Shown piece after piece: positions 35,349-44,511 of a DNA stretch of 64,000 nucleotides (position 1 is its first letter; each line of letters starts with the position of its first letter). Origin of the DNA: Peptostreptococcaceae bacterium oral taxon 113 str. W5053 (GTDB lineage: Bacteria > Bacillota > Clostridia > Tissierellales > Peptoniphilaceae); NCBI GenBank assembly GCA_000467935.1, contig KI259821.1, positions 62,001 to 126,000 of the forward strand, read 5' to 3'. Below the pieces are notes generated by a model. It was not told where the DNA came from, did no database searches, and saw nothing but the letters and a program-made list of their open reading frames with translations. The position numbers were made by a program, and so were the translations under genes.

Positions 35349-35930
35349 CTAATGTTTTTCGATAACTGCATCAATAATACCGTATTTTTTAGCTTCCTGC
35401 GCAGTCAAATAAAAATCTCTATCCGTATCTTTCTGAATTTTTTTTAAGCTTTGACCGGTACGTTCAGCCAAAATTTCATTCATTCTTTGTCGAATACTCT
35501 TAATCTTTTCCGCTTGAATAATAATATCTTCCGCTTGTCCCTGTGCTCCACCTAAAGGTTGATGAATCATCACATCTGCATTCGGTAATGCAAAACGCTT
35601 CCCCTTAGCCCCTGCAGCCAGTAAAAACGCTCCCATGGAAGCGGCTTGTCCGATGCAAATCGTAGAAACATCACATTTAATGTATTGCATAGTATCATAA
35701 ATAGCCATACCGGCAGAAACGCTGCCGCCGGGACTATTGATATATAATTGAATATCTTTATCCGGATCTTCCGATTCAAGGAAGAGAAGTTGCGCAACAA
35801 TAAGATCGCTGGTCACATTGTTTACTTCCCCACTGAGAAAGATGATTCTTTCCTTTAACAGCCTTGAATAAATATCATACGATCGTTCACCACGTCCCGT
35901 TTGTTCTACAACCATTGGTACTAATGCCAT
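35349..35930 (-). CDS. clpP: ATP-dependent Clp protease proteolytic subunit ClpP
   Basis: A 193-residue serine protease that forms tetradecamers. The catalytic triad is visible in AASMGAFLLAAG (Ser), VMIHQPLGG (His) and the later DRDFYLTAQEA (Asp). I start at ATG 35930 behind AAAGGAAG rather than at an in-frame GTG three codons earlier, because the GTG overlaps the ribosome site. It lies between tig and clpX in the widespread tig-clpP-clpX order. Confidence 0.97.
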   Translation of the reverse strand: MALVPMVVEQTGRGERSYDIYSRLLKERIIFLSGEVNNVTSDLIVAQLLFLESEDPDKDIQLYINSPGGSVSAGMAIYDTMQYIKCDVSTICIGQAASMGAFLLAAGAKGKRFALPNADVMIHQPLGGAQGQAEDIIIQAEKIKSIRQRMNEILAERTGQSLKKIQKDTDRDFYLTAQEAKKYGIIDAVIEKH

Positions 35931-35971
35931 AAGAATCACTTCCTTTCTATAAATTTGTCTTTATCTTTGTT

Positions 35972-37306
35972 TTATTGTTTTTCAACAGTATCTTCTTCTT
36001 TTTCTTCCTTCTGTTTTGTTTCTACAAATTTCGCCATTTCAACCAATTTATCAATGGCTTTTCCACGTTTAATTCCGCTTTTTAAAATTTCACTTGTGCC
36101 ATATCCTTCAATTTCCGCTTTTAATTCTTTTGGAGCTTTATCATACTCTTTGGCTAATTTATTGACTTCTTCTTCGTATTCCTCATCAGTAACTTCAATC
36201 TTTTCCAATTCAACAAATTTCTCTAAAGCTAAGTCTCCTGCAACCTTTGTTTCAGCTACAGGTAACATTTGAATCTTTAAAGCTGCTTCAGAAGTTCTCA
36301 TAAATTGACAATATTGCGCTAAAGTTAATCCTGAACTACTTAAATTATGTTCCAATTGATGCAATTCTTCTTCCACTTTATCTTGAACCATAGATTGAGG
36401 AATATCCATTTTTGTAACAGCTACCAAAGCTTTTACGACTCCATTCTGTTTTTCTAAAAGACGTCTTTCGTCCATCTGTGTATTTAATTCTTCAAAAATA
36501 GATTTCTTATATTCATCTAAAGTATCAAATTCACTGACATCTTTTGCAAATTCATCATCCAATGCCGGATATTCTTTTCCTTTGATACCGTTAACTGTTA
36601 CATGAAAAACCGCTTCTTTCCCAGCCAACTCTTTTGCATGATATTCCGTTGGAAAGGTAACCCTTACATCCACCTTATCATTTTTTTTAACTCCAATTAA
36701 TTGCTCTTCAAATCCCGGAATAAAAGCCTTTGAACCAAGAACTAAATCATGTCCCACATCAGTACCGCCTTGGAAAAACTCGCCATCTGTTTCGCCTGCA
36801 TAGTCGATATTGACAATATCCCCATTCTCAGCAGCTCCGTCTTTTTCAATAATACGGGCATTTGATTCCAAATCTTCTTTAATTCTTTGGTTAACCATTT
36901 CTTCCGTAACTTCCAATTTAGGAATCTCCACTTCCAATTTAGAATAATCTCCGACAACAGGAACCGGTTTTAAATCCACTTCAAATTTTAAAAGGATGTC
37001 TTCTCCTTTTTTTATTTCATCCACATCGACAGAAGGTTGAGATACCGGATCTAATTCCAAATCTTTTACGGCTTCTTCAAATAATCCGGGAATAAGTGCA
37101 TTAATCGCATCTTCATAAAATACACCTTCTCCATAACTTCTTTCAACAATACTGCGAGGTGCTTTCCCGCGACGAAAACCCGGAATTGTAAAATAACTTC
37201 TATTCTTTTTATATACTTCATTTACTTTTTCGTTAAAAGTATTATAGTCTACAACAATCTCAAATTTTGCCACACTTTTTTCTTTTGATTTTAACTCTGC
37301 TTTCAC
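35972..37306 (-). CDS. tig: Trigger factor
   Basis: A 444-residue ribosome-associated chaperone and peptidyl-prolyl isomerase. The N-terminal ribosome-binding domain has the signature FTIPGFRRGKAPRSIVE (residues 38-54), the FKBP-type PPIase domain covers about 155-245 with NGDIVNIDYAG, and a long helical C-terminal domain ends in a Lys/Glu-rich tail. The start codon is GTG at 37306 behind a strong AAGGAGG. It leads the tig-clpP-clpX unit from a near-consensus extended -10 promoter. No CIRCE or CtsR box is visible near that promoter. Confidence 0.96.
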   Translation of the reverse strand: MKAELKSKEKSVAKFEIVVDYNTFNEKVNEVYKKNRSYFTIPGFRRGKAPRSIVERSYGEGVFYEDAINALIPGLFEEAVKDLELDPVSQPSVDVDEIKKGEDILLKFEVDLKPVPVVGDYSKLEVEIPKLEVTEEMVNQRIKEDLESNARIIEKDGAAENGDIVNIDYAGETDGEFFQGGTDVGHDLVLGSKAFIPGFEEQLIGVKKNDKVDVRVTFPTEYHAKELAGKEAVFHVTVNGIKGKEYPALDDEFAKDVSEFDTLDEYKKSIFEELNTQMDERRLLEKQNGVVKALVAVTKMDIPQSMVQDKVEEELHQLEHNLSSSGLTLAQYCQFMRTSEAALKIQMLPVAETKVAGDLALEKFVELEKIEVTDEEYEEEVNKLAKEYDKAPKELKAEIEGYGTSEILKSGIKRGKAIDKLVEMAKFVETKQKEEKEEDTVEKQ

Positions 37307-37341
37307 TCTGATTTCCTCCTTAAAAGTTCCATATCCAAATT

Positions 37342-37369
37342 ATTATAACATAAAAAGGCTGTTTTGCAA
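37342..37369 (-). promoter_or_regulatory. Promoter for tig-clpP-clpX
   Basis: TTGCAA (37364-37369), a 16-base spacer and TGTTATAAT with the -10 at 37342-37347 on the minus strand, 36 bases before the GTG start. Confidence 0.75.
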
Positions 37370-37427
37370 TATAAAAACCAATTCTTTGTCTATCTTTTAC
37401 CTATATTCAATGTTCATTATACCTCTT

Positions 37428-38489
37428 CTACCATGCCTTAATCATAATGCCTCCCCCGATAACACTATTTTCCCCATAAATTACTGCAGATTGACCTATT
37501 GCAACACCTCGAGCAGGCTGCGACAGCAAGAGAGAAATTTCACCGTTTTCCTGAATAATTTTTGCAGGGTATTCTGTAAGTCCATGTCTGATTTTCACCC
37601 TATATTCTTTAGAAAAATCCGGTTCTCCGTTTGAAAAAATTACATTGTCCAATAAAATATGATATTTTAAAAGACCTTTTTCCGTATCCAATAAAATATC
37701 TCCACTTTCCATAATTTCAGTAACATACAAAGGAATTCCCGCCGCAACACCTAAGCCTCTTCTCTGCCCTACCGTATAGTGCACAATTCCCTTATGTGTT
37801 CCATAACTTTGACCTTCCGGATTTTTGAAAACACCATTCTTGTTTAGTTCCGGATTTCTGCATTCAACAAAATCCCCGGCAGACAATTTTTGTACAAAAC
37901 AAATTTCTTCGCTGTCCGATCTGGAATGATTAGGTAATCCCTTCGCTTCAGCTATTTCTCTAATTTCATTCTTTGTATAATCTCCTAAAGGGAATAATAC
38001 CTTGGACAACACCTCTTGTGGAAGATGATATAAAAAATACGTCTGATCCTTTTTTTGATCTTTTGCTCTTTGTAAAACATACTTTCCGTTGACGAAAACA
38101 TTTTTAGCATAATGTCCCGTAGCCAAATAGTCTCCACCCAATTTTTTTGTTTCAGCAAGCAAAGCTCCAAATTTGATATTTTTATTGCAAAAAATACATG
38201 GATTGGGAGTTCTTCCCCGACCATATTCCTGAACAAAATACTCAATCACCGTATTTTCAAAAATCTCTCTCATATCCACAATAACATGGGGAATACCAAG
38301 ATAATCAGCTACTCTTTTTGCATCGATTACTGCATTTTGAAAAACCTTTTCACTGTTTTTAAATAACTCTCCTTTAGGAATTAACCGCATGGTTAATCCG
38401 GTTACCTCATACCCTTGTTTTTTCAATAAATAAGCAGCGACGGAGCTGTCTACCCCGCCACTGAGTCCAAGTATTACATGTTTTTTCAT
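37428..38489 (-). CDS. mnmA: tRNA-specific 2-thiouridylase MnmA
   Basis: A 353-residue enzyme that thiolates wobble U34 of tRNA-Lys, -Glu and -Gln. The PP-loop GLSGGVDSSVAAYLL (residues 8-22) binds ATP; the catalytic cysteines are in NPCIFCNKNIKFG (about residue 98) and DSEEICFVQ (about residue 195). The central DQKKDQTYFLYHL and C-terminal beta-barrel regions are present. It is the last gene of a tight cca-glmM-degV-mnmA run, 8 bases after degV. Full length. Confidence 0.96.
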   Translation of the reverse strand: MKKHVILGLSGGVDSSVAAYLLKKQGYEVTGLTMRLIPKGELFKNSEKVFQNAVIDAKRVADYLGIPHVIVDMREIFENTVIEYFVQEYGRGRTPNPCIFCNKNIKFGALLAETKKLGGDYLATGHYAKNVFVNGKYVLQRAKDQKKDQTYFLYHLPQEVLSKVLFPLGDYTKNEIREIAEAKGLPNHSRSDSEEICFVQKLSAGDFVECRNPELNKNGVFKNPEGQSYGTHKGIVHYTVGQRRGLGVAAGIPLYVTEIMESGDILLDTEKGLLKYHILLDNVIFSNGEPDFSKEYRVKIRHGLTEYPAKIIQENGEISLLLSQPARGVAIGQSAVIYGENSVIGGGIMIKAW

Positions 38490-38497
38490 TCCATCCC

Positions 38498-39331
38498 CTA
38501 AAAAGCCAATACAATGCCGCCTTGATTTGAATATACTCCGCCCAATGCCGTTGTCGGAACAATTTCAATTCTTTTAAAACGATATCTTTCTTTTACCATT
38601 TGATAAACATCACTAGCTCTTTCTTCATGATTGCAATGCGCAATAACCAAAATTCTTTCCTCGATATTTTCAACTCTTTCCTCAATGGCTTCCACCATAC
38701 GACGTAAAGCCTTCTTATTTCCTCGAACGGTCTCTAATAATCGTATTTCTCCGTCATCTCCGTACATAATCGGTGAAATATGAAGTAATGCTGCCAATTT
38801 TCCTTTCAATAGACTCATACGTCCGTTTTTAATCAGATTATCGAAAGTTTCCAACACAAAAAACGTCTGCATCTCATTATTGATAAACTGTTGAACTTTC
38901 TCACCCGTTTCTTTCACACTTAAACCTAAATCCATAAACTCTCTAATTTTTAAAGCCACCAAAGATTCCCCTGCCATTGCACTTTTAGAATCAATGACTA
39001 CACCTTGCAAATCTTTGCACTTATCTTTAGCCATTTCCATAGCCAATACCGCATTGGAGTAACTGGCACTTAATTTGGATGAAATGGTAACAATAAAGGC
39101 CTCTTTTGCACCTTCTAAAGCAGATAGAAAACCTCCGGGTGACGGTGCGGCGGTTTTTGTCGGTTCCGGACTATTGTTCATTTCTTTCAAAAACATCGGT
39201 AAGTCAATATCTTCATCAACAATTACTTTCTCTCCGATATTAACACTGAAAGGAACTTTGATTAATTCGAGTTCTTTTTCCATTTTTTCATTAGTATCCA
39301 CACAACTGTCACCAATAATTCGATAAGACAT
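38498..39331 (-). CDS. DegV family fatty-acid-binding protein
   Basis: A 277-residue DegV/FakB-like protein. The opening YRIIGDSCVDTNEKM carries the conserved DS-C/S motif of the lipid head-group site, followed by TKTAAPSPGGFLSAL, TISSKLSASYSNAVLA and the C-terminal segment EIVPTTALGGVYSNQGGIVLAF. Members hold a fatty acid for the kinase FakA or for transport. Which lipid is bound, and whether a FakA is encoded elsewhere, is not visible. It follows glmM by 11 bases with an AGGAGGG site. Confidence 0.9.
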   Translation of the reverse strand: MSYRIIGDSCVDTNEKMEKELELIKVPFSVNIGEKVIVDEDIDLPMFLKEMNNSPEPTKTAAPSPGGFLSALEGAKEAFIVTISSKLSASYSNAVLAMEMAKDKCKDLQGVVIDSKSAMAGESLVALKIREFMDLGLSVKETGEKVQQFINNEMQTFFVLETFDNLIKNGRMSLLKGKLAALLHISPIMYGDDGEIRLLETVRGNKKALRRMVEAIEERVENIEERILVIAHCNHEERASDVYQMVKERYRFKRIEIVPTTALGGVYSNQGGIVLAF

Positions 39332-39342
39332 CTTTTTCCCTC

Positions 39343-40686
39343 CTATCCAAGTCTTTTTTCTATCATTGCAGCCAAATCCTTTGCTTTTTCCTCTAATATC
39401 TCTTCTTTTTCTCCTTCAATCATCACCCGAATAAAAGGCTCTGTCCCGGAGGGGCGAATTAATACTCGACCTTTTCCTTGAAAATAATCCTCTATTTCTT
39501 TAATTGATTTAGAAATCTCCTCATCCATCATATAATTTTTTTTATTCTCCTCTTTTACCATTGCATTGACTAAGACTTGAGGATATACTTTCACCATGGC
39601 ATTGATTTCAGATATAGGTCTTTCCGTATGCAACATCACATTGACAAGTTGAAGTGCCGTCAAAATTCCGTCACCTGTCGTCCCATGGTCCAAGAAAAGA
39701 ACATGCCCGGATTGCTCCCCTCCAAGAATATAATCTCCCTTTTGCATCTCCTCCAAAACATAACGATCACCTACAGGAGCGGCAATAAAGTTTAGCTGAT
39801 GTTCTTCCATAAATTGAACAAATCCTAAATTGCTCATGACAGTGCCTACAATAGTATTATTTTTCAGTTTTCCTTTTTCTTTTAAGAAAAGTCCACATGC
39901 AGCCATGATATGGTCTCCATCCATGACTCCTCCTCGTTCATCAACAGCAATAACACGATCTCCATCTCCATCAAAAGCAAAGCCTATATGCGCATTAACC
40001 TTTTGAACCAATTTCTGAATAATATCAATATTTGTAGAACCGCATTTTTTATTAATATTCATTCCATCCGGTTCCGTATTGATGACCACCACTTCCGCTC
40101 CCAATGCATCAAAAACTTTCGGTGCAATACGATAGGTCGCTCCATGAGCACAATCTAAGGCAATTCGATATCCCTTTAACGGAGCATCCGCTTTTGAAAT
40201 CAAATATTCAATATAAGCATCAACCTTTCCCTCATCCGGTAGAGAAGTCCCTAAATTTGCACCAATAGGACATGCTACTTTATCTCGATGATGAAGAATT
40301 AAATTTTCAATCTGATCTTCCACTTCATCAGGCAATTTATATCCGGTATGGGAAAAAATTTTAATCCCGTTATATTCACCCGGATTATGTGATGCGGAGA
40401 TTACAATCCCAGCCATAGCATTATATCGTTTGGTTAAATAGGCAACACCCGGCGTAGGAATAACGCCTAATCGAACGACATTAACCCCAACACTTGTAAT
40501 TCCGGCTGTCAATGCAGCTTCCAGCATATCACCGGATTGACGTGTATCTTTTCCAATTAATATATACTTTTTCCCAACTTCTCTTAAAACGGTTGCCGTT
40601 GCACGACCGGTATAATAAGCCAATTCACCGGATAAAAATTCATTAGCTATTCCACGAATTCCATCCGTACCAAACAATCTTCTCAT
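39343..40686 (-). CDS. glmM: Phosphoglucosamine mutase
   Basis: A 447-residue alpha-D-phosphohexomutase converting glucosamine-6-phosphate to glucosamine-1-phosphate for UDP-GlcNAc and wall synthesis. It starts with MRRLFGTDGIRGIAN, has the phosphoserine loop VISASHNPGEYNGIK near residue 100, metal loop FAFDGDGDRVIAVD near residue 240, sugar-binding GGEQSGHVL near 325 and phosphate-binding IRPSGTEPFIRVMIEG near 405. The start at 40686 behind AAAGGAGGGG is preferred to a longer in-frame version inside cca. It lies two bases after cca. Confidence 0.97.
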   Translation of the reverse strand: MRRLFGTDGIRGIANEFLSGELAYYTGRATATVLREVGKKYILIGKDTRQSGDMLEAALTAGITSVGVNVVRLGVIPTPGVAYLTKRYNAMAGIVISASHNPGEYNGIKIFSHTGYKLPDEVEDQIENLILHHRDKVACPIGANLGTSLPDEGKVDAYIEYLISKADAPLKGYRIALDCAHGATYRIAPKVFDALGAEVVVINTEPDGMNINKKCGSTNIDIIQKLVQKVNAHIGFAFDGDGDRVIAVDERGGVMDGDHIMAACGLFLKEKGKLKNNTIVGTVMSNLGFVQFMEEHQLNFIAAPVGDRYVLEEMQKGDYILGGEQSGHVLFLDHGTTGDGILTALQLVNVMLHTERPISEINAMVKVYPQVLVNAMVKEENKKNYMMDEEISKSIKEIEDYFQGKGRVLIRPSGTEPFIRVMIEGEKEEILEEKAKDLAAMIEKRLG

Positions 40687-40688
40687 AT

Positions 40689-42020
40689 CTATGCCCCTCC
40701 TTTTCTCCATATCTCTGCCATTTTCAGTAGACACTCTTTTGTATTTTCTTTCGGATAATCCAGAATATATTGATATAAATAGTTCAAACATTCCCCTAAT
40801 GTTTTCCCTTCTACAAATCCGATTGTTTTTAAATCATTCCCGTTAATATTCATCATCTTAGGGGAATAAGCTTCTTTTTCCTTTATAATTTCCTGAAGAG
40901 CCAACTTCCCTTCTTTCAATCGATTTAAATATGGAAAATTCGTACTTAACATATCCGCCCTTTGTAAAGCGAATAATGCCCGTACACCTTTTTCTCCCCC
41001 AATAGATAAAAGTTTTTTTACATGTTTCTTCGTATAAGGATTAGCGCAAGTCATATGACGTTGTATCAAAAATTCACATTGTTTCATAACTTGAGCCGAT
41101 AGATTCCACCTTCCAATATCTTTATAAAAACACTTTACCGATTCGAGTTCATGTCCAAAAAACCGTGCATTCCTATGTTCATCCAAAAATTTGGTATTGA
41201 CTTTCCCTACATCATGATATAGGGCACTTAAACGAACAACAAAATTTGGAGGCGTTTTTTCCAATACCGCAAGGGTATGATTAAAAACATCCATACTATG
41301 AAACGGTCCTTCTTGCGTGATCCCTTTTGTCAACTCCACCGATGGAAAAACATACTTTAAAATTCCCAATTCATCCATCAACAAAATAGCTTGTTTCGGA
41401 GATGATCCAAGCAATATTTTCTCCATCTCCTGTGCAATTCTCTCCCCGCTTAATTTTGGAATCAAGTCAGCATATTTGTTTGCCCAAAACAAAAAATCGG
41501 AATCCAACTTTAACTCAAACCGATTGGAGAATCGAACTCCCCGTATAATTCTTAGAAAATCTTCATTCAATCTTATTTCTGCCGGACCAACCATTCTTAA
41601 AAGTCTTTGTTCTAAATCTTTTTTACCGCCAAAATAATCGATAAAACCTTCCCGTGGATGATATGCTATCGCATTCATCGTAAAATCTCTTCGACTTAAA
41701 TCATCCTTCAATTCTTTCGAAAAAATAACTTCCACCGGTTTTCTGCCGTCATATTTTCCTTCCTTGCGAAAAGTTGTAATCTCCGTCTTTACTTCATCCT
41801 TAATCAAAATAACCGTCCCGAAAGATTTTCCAACAAATAAAAGTCGTTCTCCTTGAAAAACGGACTCGATTTCATCCGGAGTGGCTGAAGTGGCAATATC
41901 ATAATCGGAAGGTCGCAAGCCTAATAAAAAATCTCGCACCGCACCGCCTACCACATAAGCCTTGTATAAATTTTCTTCCAATTTACTTAAAATCCACTGA
42001 ATATACTCTGGTAAAATCAT
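40689..42020 (-). CDS. cca: CCA tRNA nucleotidyltransferase with HD domain
   Basis: A 443-residue class II nucleotidyltransferase. The head domain has VVGGAVRDFLLGLRPSDYDIA (conserved GG and DxD), then RRDFTMNAIA, the RNA-binding neck and a C-terminal HD phosphohydrolase-type domain with ALYHDVGKVNTK near residue 265. CCA-adding enzymes repair or complete tRNA 3' ends; the tRNA genes here already encode CCA, so repair is the likely main role. The ATG at 42020 follows GGAAAGTGG. A TATAAT at 42042-42047 is a plausible -10. Confidence 0.93.
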   Translation of the reverse strand: MILPEYIQWILSKLEENLYKAYVVGGAVRDFLLGLRPSDYDIATSATPDEIESVFQGERLLFVGKSFGTVILIKDEVKTEITTFRKEGKYDGRKPVEVIFSKELKDDLSRRDFTMNAIAYHPREGFIDYFGGKKDLEQRLLRMVGPAEIRLNEDFLRIIRGVRFSNRFELKLDSDFLFWANKYADLIPKLSGERIAQEMEKILLGSSPKQAILLMDELGILKYVFPSVELTKGITQEGPFHSMDVFNHTLAVLEKTPPNFVVRLSALYHDVGKVNTKFLDEHRNARFFGHELESVKCFYKDIGRWNLSAQVMKQCEFLIQRHMTCANPYTKKHVKKLLSIGGEKGVRALFALQRADMLSTNFPYLNRLKEGKLALQEIIKEKEAYSPKMMNINGNDLKTIGFVEGKTLGECLNYLYQYILDYPKENTKECLLKMAEIWRKGGA

Positions 42021-42164
42021 TCTCTCACCACTTTCCTTATCATTATACAACAGTTTGATTAAAATGGAAGATTAGTTGAAAATCTCAACAAAATTGTCAT
42101 AATTTCACACAATGAAGAATACTTATTATTATTTATTTCTACTTTGTCTTTTCATTTTGTCAAT

Positions 42165-42200
42165 AAAAAAGTAATAAGATAATATCTTACTACTTTTTTT
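42165..42200 (-). terminator. Terminator after the MFS gene
   Basis: A 16-pair stem with one mismatch and AAT loop ends in six to seven T on each strand; it lies between the MFS stop and cca. Confidence 0.8.
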
Positions 42201-42234
42201 ATGATTTTCGGGTGAATTTTTTATTGTTTCTTTT

Positions 42235-43446
42235 TTAAGAAAGATATCGAAATGCTTTTCGGTATAAAAGATAACATAGGAAAGTTCCGCAAGCACTGAT
42301 AAATACATTAATATAAGGTACAAAAGTATCCGTCAAAATTCCAAAAACCATATGTCCAAGAGGAATTGAGGCTAAAGATAACATCCTTGAAACAGACATC
42401 ACTCGACTGCGAAATTCATCGGGAATTGTTTTTTGATAAAACAGTGAAGTGGATATTTGCACAGGCATCATTACCGCAATCACAAAACAATCCAATATTG
42501 TGATGGCTATCAAAATGAACATTTTCATTTGCATTCCAAAAATATATGCACTGCTTATAACCATCCCTGTCAACAACAAAACAATGGATACAATTAAACT
42601 GGATGTAGTCACTAAATATTTGGTCTCCACTTTTTTTACAATAGACATCACGAAAAGCGGAACAAAAATAACCATCGATGCCGTAATGGAACGATAGGCT
42701 CCATATGCGGTTTCCCCGATATTGAGTGATACCAAAAAAGTATGAGCAATCGTCACCGCATAGACCGAACTAAAGAAAAAATTAAAAAGAGGAGCAATTA
42801 AAATAAAATGTTTTAAAAACGGATTTTTTTGAATCACATAAACCCCATCTTTAAAATCTGTCATGAAACTTTGTTTTTCAACTTTCTCCGTCATCTTATA
42901 ATATGGTGTGGAAATACAAAAATTCAAAAGAAAAGACAATCCAAATAAAATTACGGTTATCCATAAGCCGCCTTGAACCCCGAAAAAATGATACATCACA
43001 GTTCCTATAGCCGGACTTGCTACATAAACGACTCCATCATCCACTTTCGAAAGAGATACGGCTTCACTTAACAGCTCGCCTGGAACAATCTCCGGAATAA
43101 TAGCATATTCTGCTGCTTGATAAAAAACTTCACTGATTTCTAAGAGTACAACCAAAACATAAATCCCCAAAAGAGTTAATTTTCCAAAAAATGTTGTCCA
43201 TATGGAAAATAAAAGCATAAAGAAAATTGAAAACAACATCACTATTTTCATCATCTTTAATCGTCGAATTCGATCACCTTGCACTCCTGCCAAAGGTGTA
43301 AGAAATATTCTCGGAAATACGATAATGGATAACATAGATGCAAAAATTGTCGCCGAACCCGTTTGATCCAAAACATAAAGAGATAAGACAAACTGTATCA
43401 AATTGCTTGCCGTCATAGAAAAACTAGTCGCCAACCAAAAAGACAT
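42235..43446 (-). CDS. MFS transporter, EntS/multidrug-like, with apparent 5' frameshift
   Basis: A 403-residue major facilitator protein with about 12 membrane helices, resembling MFS_3/EntS-type exporters. Motif-A-like GVQGDRIRRLKMMKI lies after helix 2. The first in-frame ATG (43446) has no ribosome site and begins right at helix 1. Upstream in the same frame, codons encode a natural cytoplasmic leader (LKRLFHNRSY), but no normal start codon is in frame. A TTG at 43494-43496, well spaced from GGGGAGG, would join this frame if the A4 run near 43483 had five A. So the gene is either frameshifted, decoded from a non-standard start, or affected by a one-base error. The substrate is unknown. 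Confidence 0.8.
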   Translation of the reverse strand: MSFWLATSFSMTASNLIQFVLSLYVLDQTGSATIFASMLSIIVFPRIFLTPLAGVQGDRIRRLKMMKIVMLFSIFFMLLFSIWTTFFGKLTLLGIYVLVVLLEISEVFYQAAEYAIIPEIVPGELLSEAVSLSKVDDGVVYVASPAIGTVMYHFFGVQGGLWITVILFGLSFLLNFCISTPYYKMTEKVEKQSFMTDFKDGVYVIQKNPFLKHFILIAPLFNFFFSSVYAVTIAHTFLVSLNIGETAYGAYRSITASMVIFVPLFVMSIVKKVETKYLVTTSSLIVSIVLLLTGMVISSAYIFGMQMKMFILIAITILDCFVIAVMMPVQISTSLFYQKTIPDEFRSRVMSVSRMLSLASIPLGHMVFGILTDTFVPYINVFISACGTFLCYLLYRKAFRYLS

Positions 43447-43603
43447 ATAACTTCGATTATGAAATAATCTCTTTAATTCTAATTTTCCTCCTTCAATATC
43501 TATCCTCCCCTTCTATGTATTTTTGAAACCTTCCTCATTAAAGTAAAAAATTTTTTCCATAATACATCGGACTATACTTAACCCTTCTTTTAGTTAGCTT
43601 TGG

Positions 43604-43619
43604 CTTACTTTATTGTAAG
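43604..43619. promoter_or_regulatory. Operator-like dyad over the MFS -10
   Basis: CTTAC and GTAAG separated by six bases overlap the -10 element, a typical repressor position. No regulator gene is adjacent. Confidence 0.4.
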
Positions 43620-43640
43620 TTATTTTTATTTTGATGTCAA
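43612..43640 (-). promoter_or_regulatory. Sigma-A promoter for the MFS gene
   Basis: Perfect TTGACA (43635-43640), 17-base spacer and TACAAT (43612-43617) on the minus strand, implying a leader of about 110 bases to the TTG candidate start. Confidence 0.85.
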
Positions 43641-43837
43641 TGATATTTTCTTTCAATCATTTCTCGTTTTCTATATCTCGCAGTAATCATTTCAATGTCT
43701 CGTCTTTATAAGAAATTTCCGCTCTGTTTACTTCGAAGATTAATTTTATCGTATCCAGTGTTAATAGCATTATTTTTTTCTATTTTCTATATTAAGAGAT
43801 TTCCCATTTGACCTTTCTTCCGTTTTTAAGCAACCAA

Positions 43838-43862
43838 AAAACAATAAAGCGTTTTGCTTTAC
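43838..43862 (-). terminator. Terminator after the DUF952 gene
   Basis: TAAAGC and GCTTTA arms around GTTTT, followed on the minus strand by TTGTTTTTT, about 50 bases after the stop. Confidence 0.6.
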
Positions 43863-43913
43863 TGCTTCTTGAATTGCTATACTATAAGTTATTTAGGTTA
43901 AACAAACCGGGAT

Positions 43914-44267
43914 TTATTTATCTTCATATTTTAATAATTCCTTGTTCTTCATATAATTTCCTAGTATATCTTTTTGGAAAGGCAGCACTTGCATCACCGC
44001 ACTATTGTTAATTAAGCCATACACATGAGGATAATATCGACCACAATTATCTCCATCTTCAAATCGTACTTCTGATGTCAGCTTTTTTTCATCAATACAA
44101 ACAAGCACAAATTCTTCATCTGTGCCTATAAAATTAGGTACAATTCTCCAAAACAATTCGGGGGTTGAGCAATGAATAAAACCCTCTGCTTTCAAATTTT
44201 CATTTCCCCAAAACTCTTTTTCTTTTCGATCTTCCCATGTAGATTTTTTCATACAATGTATAATCAT
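43914..44267 (-). CDS. DUF952 family protein
   Basis: A 117-residue small cytosolic protein of the DUF952 family, recognised by IIHCMKKSTWEDRK at the start, the LKAEGFIHCSTPEL motif (conserved FIHCS) near residue 25, and the RYYPHVYGLINNSAV segment near residue 78. The family has an ADP-ribosyltransferase-like fold in some predictions; its function is not established. The ATG at 44267 has a well-spaced GGAGG. It stands alone between an MFS gene and a wall hydrolase gene. Confidence 0.85.
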   Translation of the reverse strand: MIIHCMKKSTWEDRKEKEFWGNENLKAEGFIHCSTPELFWRIVPNFIGTDEEFVLVCIDEKKLTSEVRFEDGDNCGRYYPHVYGLINNSAVMQVLPFQKDILGNYMKNKELLKYEDK

Positions 44268-44474
44268 CGTCACACCTCCAGGAATTCTACTTTATCTCTC
44301 AATATTTGCCTATATTATAACAAATTGATGTTGTTAGACTTTTAAAGTCGATGTATTTCTTTATCATTTTTTAAAAATCTTTACGGCTGTCTGTTTCATT
44401 ATTGATGGCAATGAACCGAACTTGCTTTTCTCTGAAATTTCATTATATACTGGGGAAAGACCCGTCATACCAAT

Positions 44475-44504
44475 AAAAAAAGATCGGAGATTTTTCCGAT
44501 CCTT
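44475..44504 (-). terminator. Terminator after the SH3-glucosaminidase gene
   Basis: GATCGGA and TCCGATC arms around GATTTT, followed by seven T on the minus strand. Confidence 0.88.
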
Positions 44505-44511
44505 AAAAATA

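Larger units (their letters stand above)
43447..43913. other. Intergenic region upstream of the MFS gene
   Basis: Of these 467 bases, 43447-43640 hold the MFS leader and promoter and 43838-43862 a terminator-like hairpin. In 43641-43837 I see only A/T-rich sequence with no supported gene or RNA. Confidence 0.55.

Noticed and set aside
43808..44011. 67-codon plus-strand frame
   Set aside because: Runs across the DUF952 terminator hairpin and into its 3' end on the opposite strand; no ribosome site or recognisable family.
44337..44349. Short palindrome GACTTTTAAAGTC upstream of the DUF952 gene
   Set aside because: Too short and A/T-rich to support a specific regulatory site without comparative data.
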